The notes under the pieces: generated by a model
Databases searched by the model: none
The model's input: only the letters and a program-made list of their open reading frames with translations
What the model was told of the DNA's origin: nothing
Shown here: positions 16,910-26,027 of the stretch, in pieces
Layout of the letters: each line of letters opens with the position of its first letter
Numbering within the stretch: the stretch's first letter is position 1
Made by a program: the position numbers and the translations under genes
Source of the DNA: Verrucomicrobiota bacterium
GTDB lineage: Bacteria; Verrucomicrobiota; Verrucomicrobiia; Limisphaerales; PALSA-1396
Direction: 5' to 3'
Assembly (NCBI GenBank): GCA_016200005.1
Contig: JACQFP010000031.1
Coordinates: 62,001-126,000 of the forward strand
DNA: 64,000 bases

Positions 16910-17304
16910 TGGTGTGTTTCACGGCGGCTCAAGCTTAGGCTGGTGCGCGGGACAAAGCAAGCGGTCGCATTCCTTCAAGCTGTTCGGGTTTCCAACGCGA
17001 CGGCGCTTTCGCTCCGGCTGCCATGCTGGAGGCGCATGGGGGTGCCGTCCCCGTAGCGCCAACTTCCAAGCCGGATGTGTCGCGGATTTCCAAATCCGCG
17101 ACCCTTGAAAGGCTCCACGAGCGCCAAGGTCTCCATGCGTCGCGGCGGCAGAGAGAGATGGGATTCGCGATCCCCAAGACTGGATGGGATTTTCTTGGAC
17201 GGCGACCGGCCAGTTGTGGCAGCATGAGGGACATTGAACCACGAGACTCTGACAAGAGCGCACTTTTGAGTGCTGGCATCCTTACCTGAATCAACTTCGT
17301 GACC
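16910..17304. other. Intergenic region with repeat-like palindrome
   Basis: About 395 bp without a convincing gene. It contains the hairpin TCGCGGATTT-CC-AAATCCGCGA at 17080-17101 (10-bp arms, 2-base loop) and GC-rich stretches around 16985-17070 that look like dispersed intergenic repeat sequence. The last 60 bp must hold the promoter and leader of the GH28 gene. Confidence 0.5.
17080..17101. repeat. Palindromic intergenic hairpin
   Basis: Arms TCGCGGATTT and AAATCCGCGA pair perfectly around two Cs. The surrounding text (GCGCCAACTTCCAAGCCGG before, CCCTTGAAAGGCTCC after) also contains short inverted matches, consistent with a dispersed REP-like unit. Confidence 0.55.
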
Positions 17305-18927
17305 ATGAAAATAACCCGCAAAGATTTTCTCCTTCGCTCAGGCGCGGCGGCGTTGCCGCTCTCGCTGGCCGGCGCGGGTGCCGCCCTGGCGGCCGAGCCG
17401 ACTCAGCCCTCGCCCACGCAGTCCGGCCAACCGCATTTCAACGTCCGACAATTCGGCGCCATTGGCGATGGGAAAGCAAAGGACACCAACGCCATTCAAT
17501 CGGCCATTGATGCTGCCGGAAAAAACGGCGGAGTCGTTTATCTGCCGCCGGGAAAATACTTGTCGGGAACGGTGCGCCTCAAGAGTCATGTCTCCGTTTT
17601 CATCGACGCGGGCGCAACTCTGATCTCCAGCCCCGACAAGGATGATTTCGATCCTTACGAGAAACTGGACTTCAAGTCCTTTTCCGACGATGAGACGACC
17701 GACTTCCACTACGCGTTGTTGCGCGGTCAGGATGTCGAGCATGTCGGCGTCTTCGGGCCGGGCACCATCGAAGGCAACCGGACCAAGCGTGGCGGCCCGA
17801 AACCGATCGCTCTCAAAAACTGCCGGCACATTGCTGTTCGCGACATCACGTTGCAAAACTCGCCCAATTACAACATCAGCCTGCTCGGCTGCGACCACGT
17901 CAACATCGAGGGCGTCACGATTCTCAACGGCTACTGCGACGGCATCGACCCCGACTGTTGTCATCACGTCCGCATCGCCAATTGTTACGTCGAATCGTGG
18001 GACGACGCGATCGTGCCCAAAGCCAGCTTCGCGCTCGGATACCGTCGCTCCACCGAGAACGTGGCCGTGACCAACTGCGTCCTCACCACCGCCTGCAACG
18101 CGTTCAAGCTCGGCACGGAATCGAGCGGCGATTTCAAAAACATCAGCGTCGGCAATTGCACGATGTATGGCCGGCCCGATTTGTGGAAGCGCAATCCAAC
18201 TTCCGGCGTGTCCATTGAGATGGTGGATGGGGCGAGCATTGACCGCGTCGTCGTTTCCAACATTGCCATGGCCGACATCCGCGCGCCGATCTTCATCCGC
18301 CAGGGCGCCCGTGGTCGCGCGCAAAAAGTTCCCAAGCCGGAGGTTCTGCAAAATGTTTCCATCTCAGACGTCGTGGCAACCGGCGCGCAACTCACTTCCT
18401 CCATCAGTGGCATTCCCGGCTATCCGGTTCACAAGATCACGCTCAAGAACATCCACATCTCGGCGCGCGGCAGCGCGGCTGCGGATTTGGCAGACCGCGT
18501 AGTGCCGGAACAGGAGAATGGCTACCCGGATGCGGGGCGTTTCGGAGAATTGCCCGCTTACGGTTTGTATTGCCGTCACGTAGAAACCCTGATGCTCGAC
18601 AATATCAGCCTTCATCTCGAACAAACCGATGGCCGACCGGCGCTGATTGCTGAGGACGTTGCCGAACTTGATCTTCGTTCCATCACTGCCGACCCGCCTT
18701 CGAGTACGCAGCCCGCGCTGTGGTTGCGCGATGTTCGCAGCGCTTTCCTGCAAGGATCGCGCGCGCGCGCCGGCACCAGGACATTTGTCAAATTGAGCGG
18801 TGAGAAAACCGCGCGGATTCGGGCGATCGGCAATGACTTCGGCGAGGCGGAAAAGGAATTCCTACTGGCGAAGGAGGTTTCCGAAAAGGAATTCCGGCAG
18901 GAGGGGAACCTGTCCGCCGGGCGATGA
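17305..18927 (+). CDS. Exported GH28 polygalacturonase-like glycoside hydrolase
   Basis: A 540-residue pectin-acting right-handed beta-helix enzyme. The N-terminus has a Tat/Sec-like signal (MKITRKDFLLRSGAAALPLS, then AAALAAEP). The mature protein begins FNVRQFGAIGDGKAKDTNAI, the standard start of the fold, then YLPPGKYLSGTV, a series of parallel coils, and the active-site region GYCDGIDPDCCHHVRI plus ESWDDAIVPKAS (acidic pair). The classic NTD and RIK motifs are altered (CDGID; no clear RIK), so it may act on a side-chain or modified galacturonan. The ATG at 17305 is preferred to GTG 17299. A PL1 gene begins 40 bp later on the same strand: a pectin-degradation pair. Confidence 0.9.
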   Translation: MKITRKDFLLRSGAAALPLSLAGAGAALAAEPTQPSPTQSGQPHFNVRQFGAIGDGKAKDTNAIQSAIDAAGKNGGVVYLPPGKYLSGTVRLKSHVSVFIDAGATLISSPDKDDFDPYEKLDFKSFSDDETTDFHYALLRGQDVEHVGVFGPGTIEGNRTKRGGPKPIALKNCRHIAVRDITLQNSPNYNISLLGCDHVNIEGVTILNGYCDGIDPDCCHHVRIANCYVESWDDAIVPKASFALGYRRSTENVAVTNCVLTTACNAFKLGTESSGDFKNISVGNCTMYGRPDLWKRNPTSGVSIEMVDGASIDRVVVSNIAMADIRAPIFIRQGARGRAQKVPKPEVLQNVSISDVVATGAQLTSSISGIPGYPVHKITLKNIHISARGSAAADLADRVVPEQENGYPDAGRFGELPAYGLYCRHVETLMLDNISLHLEQTDGRPALIAEDVAELDLRSITADPPSSTQPALWLRDVRSAFLQGSRARAGTRTFVKLSGEKTARIRAIGNDFGEAEKEFLLAKEVSEKEFRQEGNLSAGR

Positions 18928-18967
18928 GAATAAACTTTCAATAATCCACCCACCTCAAATTCGTGGT

Positions 18968-20305
18968 ATGCCAAAACTCTTGCCGCTCTTAACCCGAACG
19001 ATCTTTTTGATGGGGTTGACGACCGCGGTTGGGAAGGACCTGCCCGCCTTTCCAGGCGCCGAAGGTTTCGGCGCAAACACACCGGGCGGACGCGGTGGAA
19101 AAGCTCTGTTCGTTTCGAATCTCAATGACGCCGGTCTCGGCAGCTTGCGCGCCGCCTGTGAAACCAAAGGCCCGCGCACCATCGTCTTCCGCGTTGGCGG
19201 CATCATCGACCTCAAATCGACAATCAAGGTGACCGAACCGTTTCTGACTCTTACAGGTCAGACTGCGCCCGGTGACGGTGTTTGCCTGCGCGGGCACAGC
19301 CTGATTGTCGCCACTCACGACGTGGTCATCCGCTATCTGCGCAGTCGGCCGGGCGACATCAGCGGCAAGGAAACCGACGCGCTGGGCGCCACGCACGGCG
19401 CGGCCAATGTCATCTTCGATCATTGCTCGGCGAGTTGGGCCGTGGATGAAAATCTTTCCATGAACGGCACGAACCACAACGTGACGTTGCAATGGAGCAT
19501 CGTCAGTGAGGCGCTCTATCACAGCGTTCACCACAAGGGCGCGCACAGCATGGGCTCGTTGATGAGCGGTTTCGCCGGCGTTTCCCTGCATCACAATATT
19601 TACGCGCACAACAATTCCCGGAACACGCGACTGGGCGGTCGGGACACCAACTTTCCGCCCACCATCGACTTTCGCAACAATGTCCTCTACGACTGGGGCG
19701 AAATCTGCACCGGCATGGTCGGCGACACCATCAACGTCAACTACGCGGCCAACTACATCAAGGCCGGGCCGAGCAGCAAAGTGTCCAAACCCATCCTCAT
19801 CGTTCACACGAATGCTAACGCGCAGTTTTTCCTGAGCGACAACGTGGTGGTGGGGCGGCCCAACTTCACCAGGGACAACCGCACCATGTTCAGCCGCACG
19901 GAACTGGATGGCCGCCGGCTCATCACCGTCGTTTCAAAACCGTTCGATGCGCCGCCCATCAAAATGTCATCGGCGGAAAAAGTGTATGAAACGATTTTGG
20001 CGAATGCCGGTGCCATCTTGCCGAAGCGGGATGCTGTCGATAGCCGCGTGGTGGAAGAAATCCGACGCGGCACCGGCCACATCATCGACTCGCAATGGGA
20101 AGTCGGCGGCTGGCCCGAATACAAGTCCGCGCGTCCGCCGCTCGATACCGACCGCGACGGAATGCCGGATGAATGGGAGAAACGCCACGGCCTCAATCCG
20201 AACGATCCGCGCGACGCCAACGATGACGCCAATGGCGATGGCTACACAAACCTCGAAGAGTTTATGAATGGCACTGATCCTCGTTCCAGCAGAGCGCTGA
20301 AGTAG
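18968..20305 (+). CDS. Secreted pectate lyase-like PL1 protein with C-terminal calcium-repeat tail
   Basis: A 445-residue exported polysaccharide lyase. The signal peptide is MPKLLPLLTRTIFLMGLTTA. The catalytic beta-helix begins with FPGAEGFGANTPGGRGG, then SLRAACETKGPRTIVFRVGG, RYLRSRPGD, NVIFDHCSASWAVDE and DFRNNVLYDWG, matching bacterial PL1 proteins. The C-terminal 70 residues hold LDTDRDGMPDEWEKRHGLNP and DANGDGYTNLEEFMNG, two calcium-binding DxDxDG loops of thrombospondin-3/dockerin type. The segment 19943-20275 is repeated at 21913-22245 beyond the ATPase gene. It works with the upstream GH28 in pectin breakdown. Confidence 0.9.
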   Translation: MPKLLPLLTRTIFLMGLTTAVGKDLPAFPGAEGFGANTPGGRGGKALFVSNLNDAGLGSLRAACETKGPRTIVFRVGGIIDLKSTIKVTEPFLTLTGQTAPGDGVCLRGHSLIVATHDVVIRYLRSRPGDISGKETDALGATHGAANVIFDHCSASWAVDENLSMNGTNHNVTLQWSIVSEALYHSVHHKGAHSMGSLMSGFAGVSLHHNIYAHNNSRNTRLGGRDTNFPPTIDFRNNVLYDWGEICTGMVGDTINVNYAANYIKAGPSSKVSKPILIVHTNANAQFFLSDNVVVGRPNFTRDNRTMFSRTELDGRRLITVVSKPFDAPPIKMSSAEKVYETILANAGAILPKRDAVDSRVVEEIRRGTGHIIDSQWEVGGWPEYKSARPPLDTDRDGMPDEWEKRHGLNPNDPRDANDDANGDGYTNLEEFMNGTDPRSSRALK

Positions 20306-20329
20306 GATGTGCCAAGAGCGCGGCGGCGA

Positions 20330-21784
20330 TCAAGTATCGTCGCGGCGGTTGGATTCAAGTTCGGAGCGGCCGAGCCAGTAACACGCGAGCGGCGCGGGGA
20401 TTTTCAAAAGGCGGCACTGTGCGCCGTCACGGACCACCTCAATCGTCTGGAAATCGGTGAGCTCGCGGGTAATGACGTAGCCGCGTTCCACTTTCTTGTT
20501 CGCGCAAAATTCCACCATGCCCTTCAACTCGCCCAAACCGGTGTGCTGCGGAGAACGATACTTTACCTCGAAGGGAACGAGCCGCCCATCGAGGTCGGCG
20601 ATGAAATCCACCTCGCGGTCCTGTTTCCCGCGCCAATAGGAGAAGCCCACGCTGCGGGCGTAGTAACGGGTAAAGACGTGTTTGAAAAAGGCGGTTTCCA
20701 CGGCGCGCCCCAAGCCGTCGGCATCTTCCAACAGCGCCTTGCCTTTGAGCAGCACACTTGGGCCAATGGCGGCGTCGGCAAGGTAAATTTTGGCCCGGGC
20801 GCGGAGCACTTGTTTGCCGTAACCGAACGGGAGCAGGCGGTGGATGAGATGCGTGGTTTCCAGCAGATCAATGAAGCTGCCGACGGTGGGCCGCTTGAGT
20901 TGAAGGCTGCTGCATAATTCGGGCAGGCTCAACAGGCCGCCGTCGTGCAGGCACAGGTAAAGAAAAACTTGTTCGAGCTCAAGAATGCGACGCACGCCGA
21001 AGAGCGCGGTCATGTCGCGCTTGAGCACCTTGTCCACGATGTCTTCGCGCAGAAGTTTTTGCGCGAGCGGAATGCTTTCCACGAGCGCGCTTTGCGGGAA
21101 ACCTCCCCGCAGCAGGTATTCGTGGAACACCCCCACCAGCGGACGGGCCTCCTCACCGGTCCGGGTGAATCGGGCTTTGTCCCACTCGAATAGTTCCAGC
21201 AGCGAGCCAACGGCGGGCAGCACCGGGGTCACGAGTTTGCGGATTTGCAAGTATTCATAAAAGGAAAGGGTGGCGAGGCGGATGGTTTGCCAGCGACCAA
21301 CCCCTGATTCCTGACCCTCGGTAACCAGTGGTGTGGCCGAACCGGTCACGGCGATGCGACGACGCTTCTCGAAATCCACCTGGTGTTTGATCCAAGTCTG
21401 CCAATCCTTTGCGACTTGGATTTCGTCGAGGAATAAATACTCTGGTCCTTCGCGAGCTGGCTCGAACTCGCGCCAGAGGCGGATGAGTGCATCCAACCCG
21501 ATAAGCTTGAGCAGCGGATGATCGAAGGTGGCGTAAAGGATGTTGGTGGGAGGCGTGCCGCGCGCAAGCATTTCGTCTATGGCTTGGAGAAAAAGCGTCG
21601 TCTTGCCGACTTGCCGCGCACCGCTCAATAAGAGCGCGCGACCCGCCGGCGGATTGTTCACCCAACCGGTAATCTCACGGAATGCGGCCCGCTTCCATGT
21701 CGGCAAATCTGGAAAACGTGCGCCGGCCCACCAAGGATTGTATTGGCGAAGAACCGCGAATAGTTCGGCTTTGGAAGCAATCAC
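20330..21784 (-). CDS. AAA ATPase with DUF4143 domain
   Basis: A 484-residue protein of the AAA_14/DUF4143 family. The Walker A loop is LSGARQVGKTT (about 53-63) and Walker B is EYLFLDEIQVAKDW (about 115-128), followed by sensor-like ITGSATPLV. The C-terminal half has a winged-helix segment (QLKRPTVGSFIDLLETTHLI) and the DUF4143 end HVFTRYYARSVGFSYWRGKQ-type, with EVDFIADLDGRLVPFEVKYR, a nuclease-like (PD-(D/E)xK) pattern. The role of these proteins is unclear; they are often accessory and mobile. The start is GTG at 21784. It lies opposite in strand between the PL1 gene (24 bp away) and a PL1 fragment, so it was probably inserted. Confidence 0.9.
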   Translation of the reverse strand: MIASKAELFAVLRQYNPWWAGARFPDLPTWKRAAFREITGWVNNPPAGRALLLSGARQVGKTTLFLQAIDEMLARGTPPTNILYATFDHPLLKLIGLDALIRLWREFEPAREGPEYLFLDEIQVAKDWQTWIKHQVDFEKRRRIAVTGSATPLVTEGQESGVGRWQTIRLATLSFYEYLQIRKLVTPVLPAVGSLLELFEWDKARFTRTGEEARPLVGVFHEYLLRGGFPQSALVESIPLAQKLLREDIVDKVLKRDMTALFGVRRILELEQVFLYLCLHDGGLLSLPELCSSLQLKRPTVGSFIDLLETTHLIHRLLPFGYGKQVLRARAKIYLADAAIGPSVLLKGKALLEDADGLGRAVETAFFKHVFTRYYARSVGFSYWRGKQDREVDFIADLDGRLVPFEVKYRSPQHTGLGELKGMVEFCANKKVERGYVITRELTDFQTIEVVRDGAQCRLLKIPAPLACYWLGRSELESNRRDDT

Positions 21785-21909
21785 GCACAGATTCAGCCAA
21801 TTTATGAGATGCAGTGCAAGTGTATATTAATTAAATATGAGATTTTGTACATTATGCACGTTTTTTAGGTCGCTCCTGTCTGGTTAACGCAGGGAGCAAG
21901 AACTCGACA

Positions 21910-22248
21910 ATGTTCGATGCGCCACCCATCAAAATCTCATCGGCGGAGAAAGTGTATGAAGCGATTTTGACGAGCGCCGGTGCCACCTTGCCAAAGCGGG
22001 ATGCCGTCGATAGCCGCGTGGTGGAGGAAATTCGCCGCGGCAGCGGACACATCATCGACTCACAATGGGAAGTGGGCGGCTGGCCTGAATACAAGTCGGC
22101 CCGACCGCCGGTCGATACCGACCGCGACGGAATGCCGAATAAATGGGAGAAACGCCACGGTCTGAATCCGGACGATCCACGCGACGCAAACGAGGATACC
22201 GACAGCGACGGCTACACGAACCTTGAAGAATTCCTGAATGGACAGTGA
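21910..22248 (+). pseudogene. Truncated second copy of PL1 C-terminus
   Basis: This 112-residue frame repeats the last quarter of the upstream PL1 protein. Aligned over 110 residues without gaps, 95 match by eye (for example DAVDSRVVEEIRRG and DSQWEVGGWPEYKSARPP). Both DxDxDG calcium loops are kept. The beta-helix domain and signal peptide are absent, and there is no ribosome-binding site before the ATG. It is the remnant of a tandem paralogue whose front part was lost, probably when the ATPase gene came in. Confidence 0.85.
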
Positions 22249-22392
22249 CTTCCACTCAAACGGACAATCACAAAAATTAGAAAGGCGGTTGCGAACCGAT
22301 CAAAGTCTGGGACGGCGCGGCGACTGCGACGGAAACTGAACCGCCGGCGGGCAAATCCAAAGTGTTGGAAGATAATCTGGCGACGGCGTGAA

Positions 22393-25125
22393 TTATGGCG
22401 CTCGCAGCCGATAATACTTCCCCGATTCGCTGGCGGCGTTGGTCACGACGTTGTTCGTGCCGCTGACCGAGGGCGCGGGAGTTACAGTGCTCCAGACGTT
22501 CGTGGTGAGGTTGGTGTTGGCCTCCAGCGTGAAGCCAGTGAAGTTCGTGGCCCACGAGAGCACGACATCCGTGTTCGCGCTGCGTTGAATGTTCAAGAGC
22601 GGCTGCGGCGGCGGCAGAGTGAGAAACACATTCCGCACGGATTCCGTGATGCTCTCCGAGCCGTTGTGTCGGCCGCTGCGATAATAACCGCGCGCGCGAA
22701 TGTAGAGGTTCTGTCCGATTGAAAGGTTCAAACCGGTCAGCGTCCAGTTGTTGCCTGTCGCCGTGCCGTTGCCGAGGAAATTGTAATTCACGCCGTCGGC
22801 TGAATCCTCAAAGGTCACGCGTGTGAATTGCGGGCTTGACCCGCCGAGTATCCAGGTAACAGTGGTTTGCGTCACGGCGAGATTATGTCGCGCGCTGGTG
22901 TCGTTGCTCAAACGGGCGAAGAAATTGCGCGTCTGTCCGCCAATGGTCGTGAAACCGCCACCCGCCAAGATTTTTCCGTCCGCCTGCACCGCGATTGAAA
23001 GGACAGCACCGCTCGCTTCCGGGATGAACGAATCCGCCAAGCCGGTCGCGGGATCGAGCCGGGCGATGTTGTTGCGCGTCGCTCCGCCAATGGTCGTGAA
23101 AACGCCGCCCACCAAAATTTTTCCGTCCGCCTGCACCGCGATTGATTGGATTGAACCGTTCGCGCTCGGGTTGAACGAATCCGCCGCTCCGGTGATGGCA
23201 TCGAGCCGGGCGATGTATGTGCGCGCCTGTCCGCCGATGCTCGTGAAAAAGCCGCCCGCTAAGATTTTTCCGTCCGCCTGCACCGCGATGGAATCGACCC
23301 CGCCATCCGCGTTCGCGTTCGGGTTAAACGAATCAGCCGCTCCGGTGATGGCATCGAGCCGGGCGATGTTGGTGCGCGCCTGTCCGCCGATGCTGGAGAA
23401 AAGGCCGCCCACTAAAATTTTGCCGTCCGACTGTATCGCAATGGCACCGACAGCCGAGGTGCCGGTCGGGTTCGGGTTGAACGAATCAGCCACGCCGGTG
23501 ACGGCATCAAGCCGGGCGATGCCGGTGCGCAGCTCTCCGCCGATAGTGAAGAAACCGCCACCAACTAAAATCCTGCCGTCCGCCTGCACCGCGATTGCAC
23601 CGACAAAACTGTTCGCGTTAGGGTCGAAGACGCTGTCGAGCGTGCCGTCGGGGTTCAGTCGGGCAATGTGGTTGCGCGTGACGGACACCCCCCCATTCGG
23701 CGCGAGCGACGTAAAGTCGCCTCCGATGAGAACTTTGCCATCTGCCTGCACCGCAATTGCAGTAACCGAATTGTTCACGTTCGGGTTGAAGGCGAAGTCG
23801 AGCGTGCCATCCGTGTTCAATCGGGCAATGTTGGTGCGCGCCGCACTCAAAACGGTTGTAAAAGAACCGCCGATAAGAATTTTCCCGTCCGGCTGGACGG
23901 CAGTGGCGGAAACAGCAAAGCTGCCGACGATGTTGAGATTGAGCGTCCGGTCAAGCAGGCCGCCGGTTTCCAGTCGGGCGATGTTGTTGCGTGCCACCGC
24001 CGCTCCGCCGTTCGGCGCAAGCGTGGTGAAAGCGCCGCCCACTAAGATTTTCCCGTCCGCCTGCAACGCGAGTGAAAAGACCAGATCATTCGCGCCCGGG
24101 TTGAATGCGGTGTCCAGCGTGCCGTTCGGATTGAGCCGGGCGATGCGGTTGCGCGTCTGTCCACCGATGGTCGTGAAAAAGCCGCCCGCTAAAATCTTGC
24201 CGTCTGCCTGCACCACGATGGACTCGACCGTATCGCTCGCGTTCGGGTTGAACGAATCCGCCACGCCGGTGGTGGCATCAAGCCGGGCAATGAAATTGCG
24301 CGGCTGCCCGCCGATGCTGTTCGCGCCGCTGAAAACGCCGCCCACCAAAATCTTGCCGTCCGCCTGCAACGCGATGGCAAAGATATTACTGTTCGCGTTC
24401 GGGTCGAACGTCAGGTCAACCGCTCCGGTGGCATCGAGTCGGGCGATGCGATTGCGCGTCTGTCCACCGATCCTGGTGAAAGCGCCGCCCACTAAAATCA
24501 TTCCGTCCGCCTGCACCACGATCACAGTCACCTGATTGTTCGCGCTCGGGTTGAACGTCAGGTCCACCGCTCCGGTGGCATCGAGCCGGGCGATGTTGGT
24601 GCGCGCCTGTCCGCCGACGCTGGTGAAAAGGCCGCCCACTAAAATCATTCCGTCCGACTGTATTGCGATGGCACCGACAAAAATGTTCGCGCCCGGGTTG
24701 AACGTCAAGTCAGCCAAGCCGGTGGTGGCATCGAGCCGGGCGATGTTGGTGCGCGTCTGTCCGCCAACGCTGGTGAAAATGCCGCCCACTACAATCTTGC
24801 CGTCCGCCTGCACCGCGATCGCAGTGACCTGATTGTTCGCATTTGGATTGAAGGCGCTGTCGAGCGTGCCGTCGGGGTTCAACCGGGCAATGCGGTTGCG
24901 CGTGACGGATACTCCGCCGTTGGGCGAGAGTGAGGTAAAATTGCCGCCGATAAGAATCTTGCCGTCCGGTTGGACGACGACGACTTGAACCGTGCCGTTG
25001 GCGTGCGGATCGAAGCCGTCGAGCGCGGATTGCCCGCGCACCGCCGCCGCACCGCCCGCCAGCAGCACGGCCACGGAAAACAGCAGGAGCGCAGCTTTCC
25101 TAGTGAGGGAAGATGTATGCTTCAT
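22393..25125 (-). CDS. Exported delta-60 repeat protein
   Basis: A 910-residue secreted protein. After a signal peptide (AALLLFSVAVLLAGGAAAV) it has 14 delta-60 repeats by my count between residues about 40 and 730, each around 50 residues with the core VQADGKILVGG-FT followed by GGQ-R--IARLD. These repeats are thought to form beta-propeller-like blades. The C-terminal 180 residues (from HNLAVTQTTVTWILGG) look like a beta-sandwich, ending in a NWS-like LSWATNFTGFTLEANTNLTT segment typical of Verrucomicrobial surface proteins. The function is unknown; a surface or adhesive role is inferred. The repeats are also very similar at the DNA level, so copy number could vary. Confidence 0.9.
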   Translation of the reverse strand: MKHTSSLTRKAALLLFSVAVLLAGGAAAVRGQSALDGFDPHANGTVQVVVVQPDGKILIGGNFTSLSPNGGVSVTRNRIARLNPDGTLDSAFNPNANNQVTAIAVQADGKIVVGGIFTSVGGQTRTNIARLDATTGLADLTFNPGANIFVGAIAIQSDGMILVGGLFTSVGGQARTNIARLDATGAVDLTFNPSANNQVTVIVVQADGMILVGGAFTRIGGQTRNRIARLDATGAVDLTFDPNANSNIFAIALQADGKILVGGVFSGANSIGGQPRNFIARLDATTGVADSFNPNASDTVESIVVQADGKILAGGFFTTIGGQTRNRIARLNPNGTLDTAFNPGANDLVFSLALQADGKILVGGAFTTLAPNGGAAVARNNIARLETGGLLDRTLNLNIVGSFAVSATAVQPDGKILIGGSFTTVLSAARTNIARLNTDGTLDFAFNPNVNNSVTAIAVQADGKVLIGGDFTSLAPNGGVSVTRNHIARLNPDGTLDSVFDPNANSFVGAIAVQADGRILVGGGFFTIGGELRTGIARLDAVTGVADSFNPNPTGTSAVGAIAIQSDGKILVGGLFSSIGGQARTNIARLDAITGAADSFNPNANADGGVDSIAVQADGKILAGGFFTSIGGQARTYIARLDAITGAADSFNPSANGSIQSIAVQADGKILVGGVFTTIGGATRNNIARLDPATGLADSFIPEASGAVLSIAVQADGKILAGGGFTTIGGQTRNFFARLSNDTSARHNLAVTQTTVTWILGGSSPQFTRVTFEDSADGVNYNFLGNGTATGNNWTLTGLNLSIGQNLYIRARGYYRSGRHNGSESITESVRNVFLTLPPPQPLLNIQRSANTDVVLSWATNFTGFTLEANTNLTTNVWSTVTPAPSVSGTNNVVTNAASESGKYYRLRAP
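22915..25050. repeat. DNA-level tandem repeats of the delta-60 gene
   Basis: Units of roughly 150-165 bp recur through the gene; common words include GCCCACTAAAATTTTGCCGTC and CACCGCGATTG. Fourteen copies of the coding core are present. The third of the units that read GTGGTGGCATCGAGCCGGGC-like are near-identical, which invites recombination or assembly collapse. Confidence 0.8.
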
Positions 25126-25369
25126 AGTTCACTGGGCCGTGGTTCACCGAGTTGCAACCAGGGTCGCCAGAATTCAAGGCTCACGGCCAACGAACCAGAA
25201 ATGGTGGAGACAAGAATAAGAGAAGCAGATTGACCGACGATTGGCGAGCTTTATTCCCTTGGGTTGTGCCTGTTACGAGCGCTTCACTTAACTCTCTTCT
25301 GCCTGCACTCCCGCTGTGCTCGCGCACTCTCGCGGCGGGTCGTTTCGGCACGGGCGCGCCGTGGCCGCC

Positions 25370-25597
25370 TCAAAACGCTGCGCGATACGTTTTCAATGAA
25401 TCAGCCGCTTGGGTGTCTTCGCCGGGTGTCAGACCGAATTCACGGCTGCACAGGGTTGAAGCTTTCCGATATTCGGCATGGCCGTCGGTGAAGAGGAGGT
25501 CGCCGCCGCTCGTGTGGATGGTGCTGTAGAGTTGGAAGCCGTAGGTGAGCCGGTCCTGCCACCTTTTTCGGTTTGAGCCAAGACGGTTACTGGTCAT
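25370..25597 (-). pseudogene. Remnant of a prepilin-like (type II secretion) protein C-terminus
   Basis: The leftward frame encodes RLTYGFQLYSTIHTSGGDLL, FTDGHAEYRKASTL and FGLTPGEDTQAADSL before a stop at 25370. The GGDLLFTDGHAEYR block is the usual C-terminal motif of the abundant Verrucomicrobial/Planctomycetal prepilin-like proteins (compare [14 protein letters not shown] in the intact gene at 29.6 kb). No N-terminal FTLIELLVV leader lies upstream, so only the tail survives. It lies next to the toxin-antitoxin-like pair. Confidence 0.65.
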
Positions 25598-25607
25598 GGG
25601 TCCAACG

Positions 25608-26018
25608 TTAGCCTGATTCCTTCCCTTCTGCCGACTTCGGCCGTCGGGCCGGCAGGGCGGACAACTTGATGCGCTGATAAGCGCCGCGCTTCTGATCTTC
25701 CGGGTGTGGCTCAATGGCGAGAACAGTGATGTCGCCCTGCTCCGGCCCATACGCCCAAAACAAAAGCCCGGCTGCCGGCGTCCGGTTCTCCAGATAGGAC
25801 TGGAAAATCTTGATGCGGTATTTGCGCGTCAGGTCGTCAATCTCGTGCGAGGCCAGTCCAGGATGGCGCGGGTTCTGGCTTAAAAATCCTAGCGCCTTGG
25901 CGAGCTTCTTGAAAAACTTTTCTTCGTCCCGGCTCAACTTACCCTGAAGTTTCCGGGTCGAGAGGTCGTTCCAATGCGCCTCCATCTCCGGCACACCCAT
26001 GCGAATGTGAAAGGCCAC
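25608..26018 (-). CDS. Putative toxin of a toxin-antitoxin-like pair
   Basis: A 136-residue basic protein starting at GTG 26018. Its pattern (GKLSRDEEKFFKKLAKALGF, HPGLASHEIDDLTRKY, KIFQSYLENRTPAAGLLFWA, GDITVLAIEPHPED) resembles RelE/ParE-like small toxins: a helical N-terminus, then strands with RIKIFQSY and LLFWAYG and a final EPHPED motif. I cannot name a family with certainty. It begins 9 bp after the stop of the upstream small gene, which has antitoxin size and its own palindromic operator candidate. Confidence 0.65.
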   Translation of the reverse strand: MAFHIRMGVPEMEAHWNDLSTRKLQGKLSRDEEKFFKKLAKALGFLSQNPRHPGLASHEIDDLTRKYRIKIFQSYLENRTPAAGLLFWAYGPEQGDITVLAIEPHPEDQKRGAYQRIKLSALPARRPKSAEGKESG

Positions 26019-26027
26019 GGCGTCCCC

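Noticed and set aside
22277-22390. Short minus-strand stretch ending LSSNTLDLPAGGSVSVAVAA
   Set aside because: It looks protein-like and could be the end of a decayed glycosidase-type gene, but it has no start and no extended homologous part; too little to call.
22823-24535. Long open frame (570 codons) on the plus strand opposite the delta-60 gene
   Set aside because: It is the mirror of the repeated units on the minus strand and has the low-complexity Pro/Ala/Ser pattern of antisense frames; no domain.
22915-25050. Regularly spaced repeats suggesting a CRISPR array
   Set aside because: The period is about 150-165 bp and all units are coding and in frame; no spacer-like unique segments of 30-40 bp and no cas genes.
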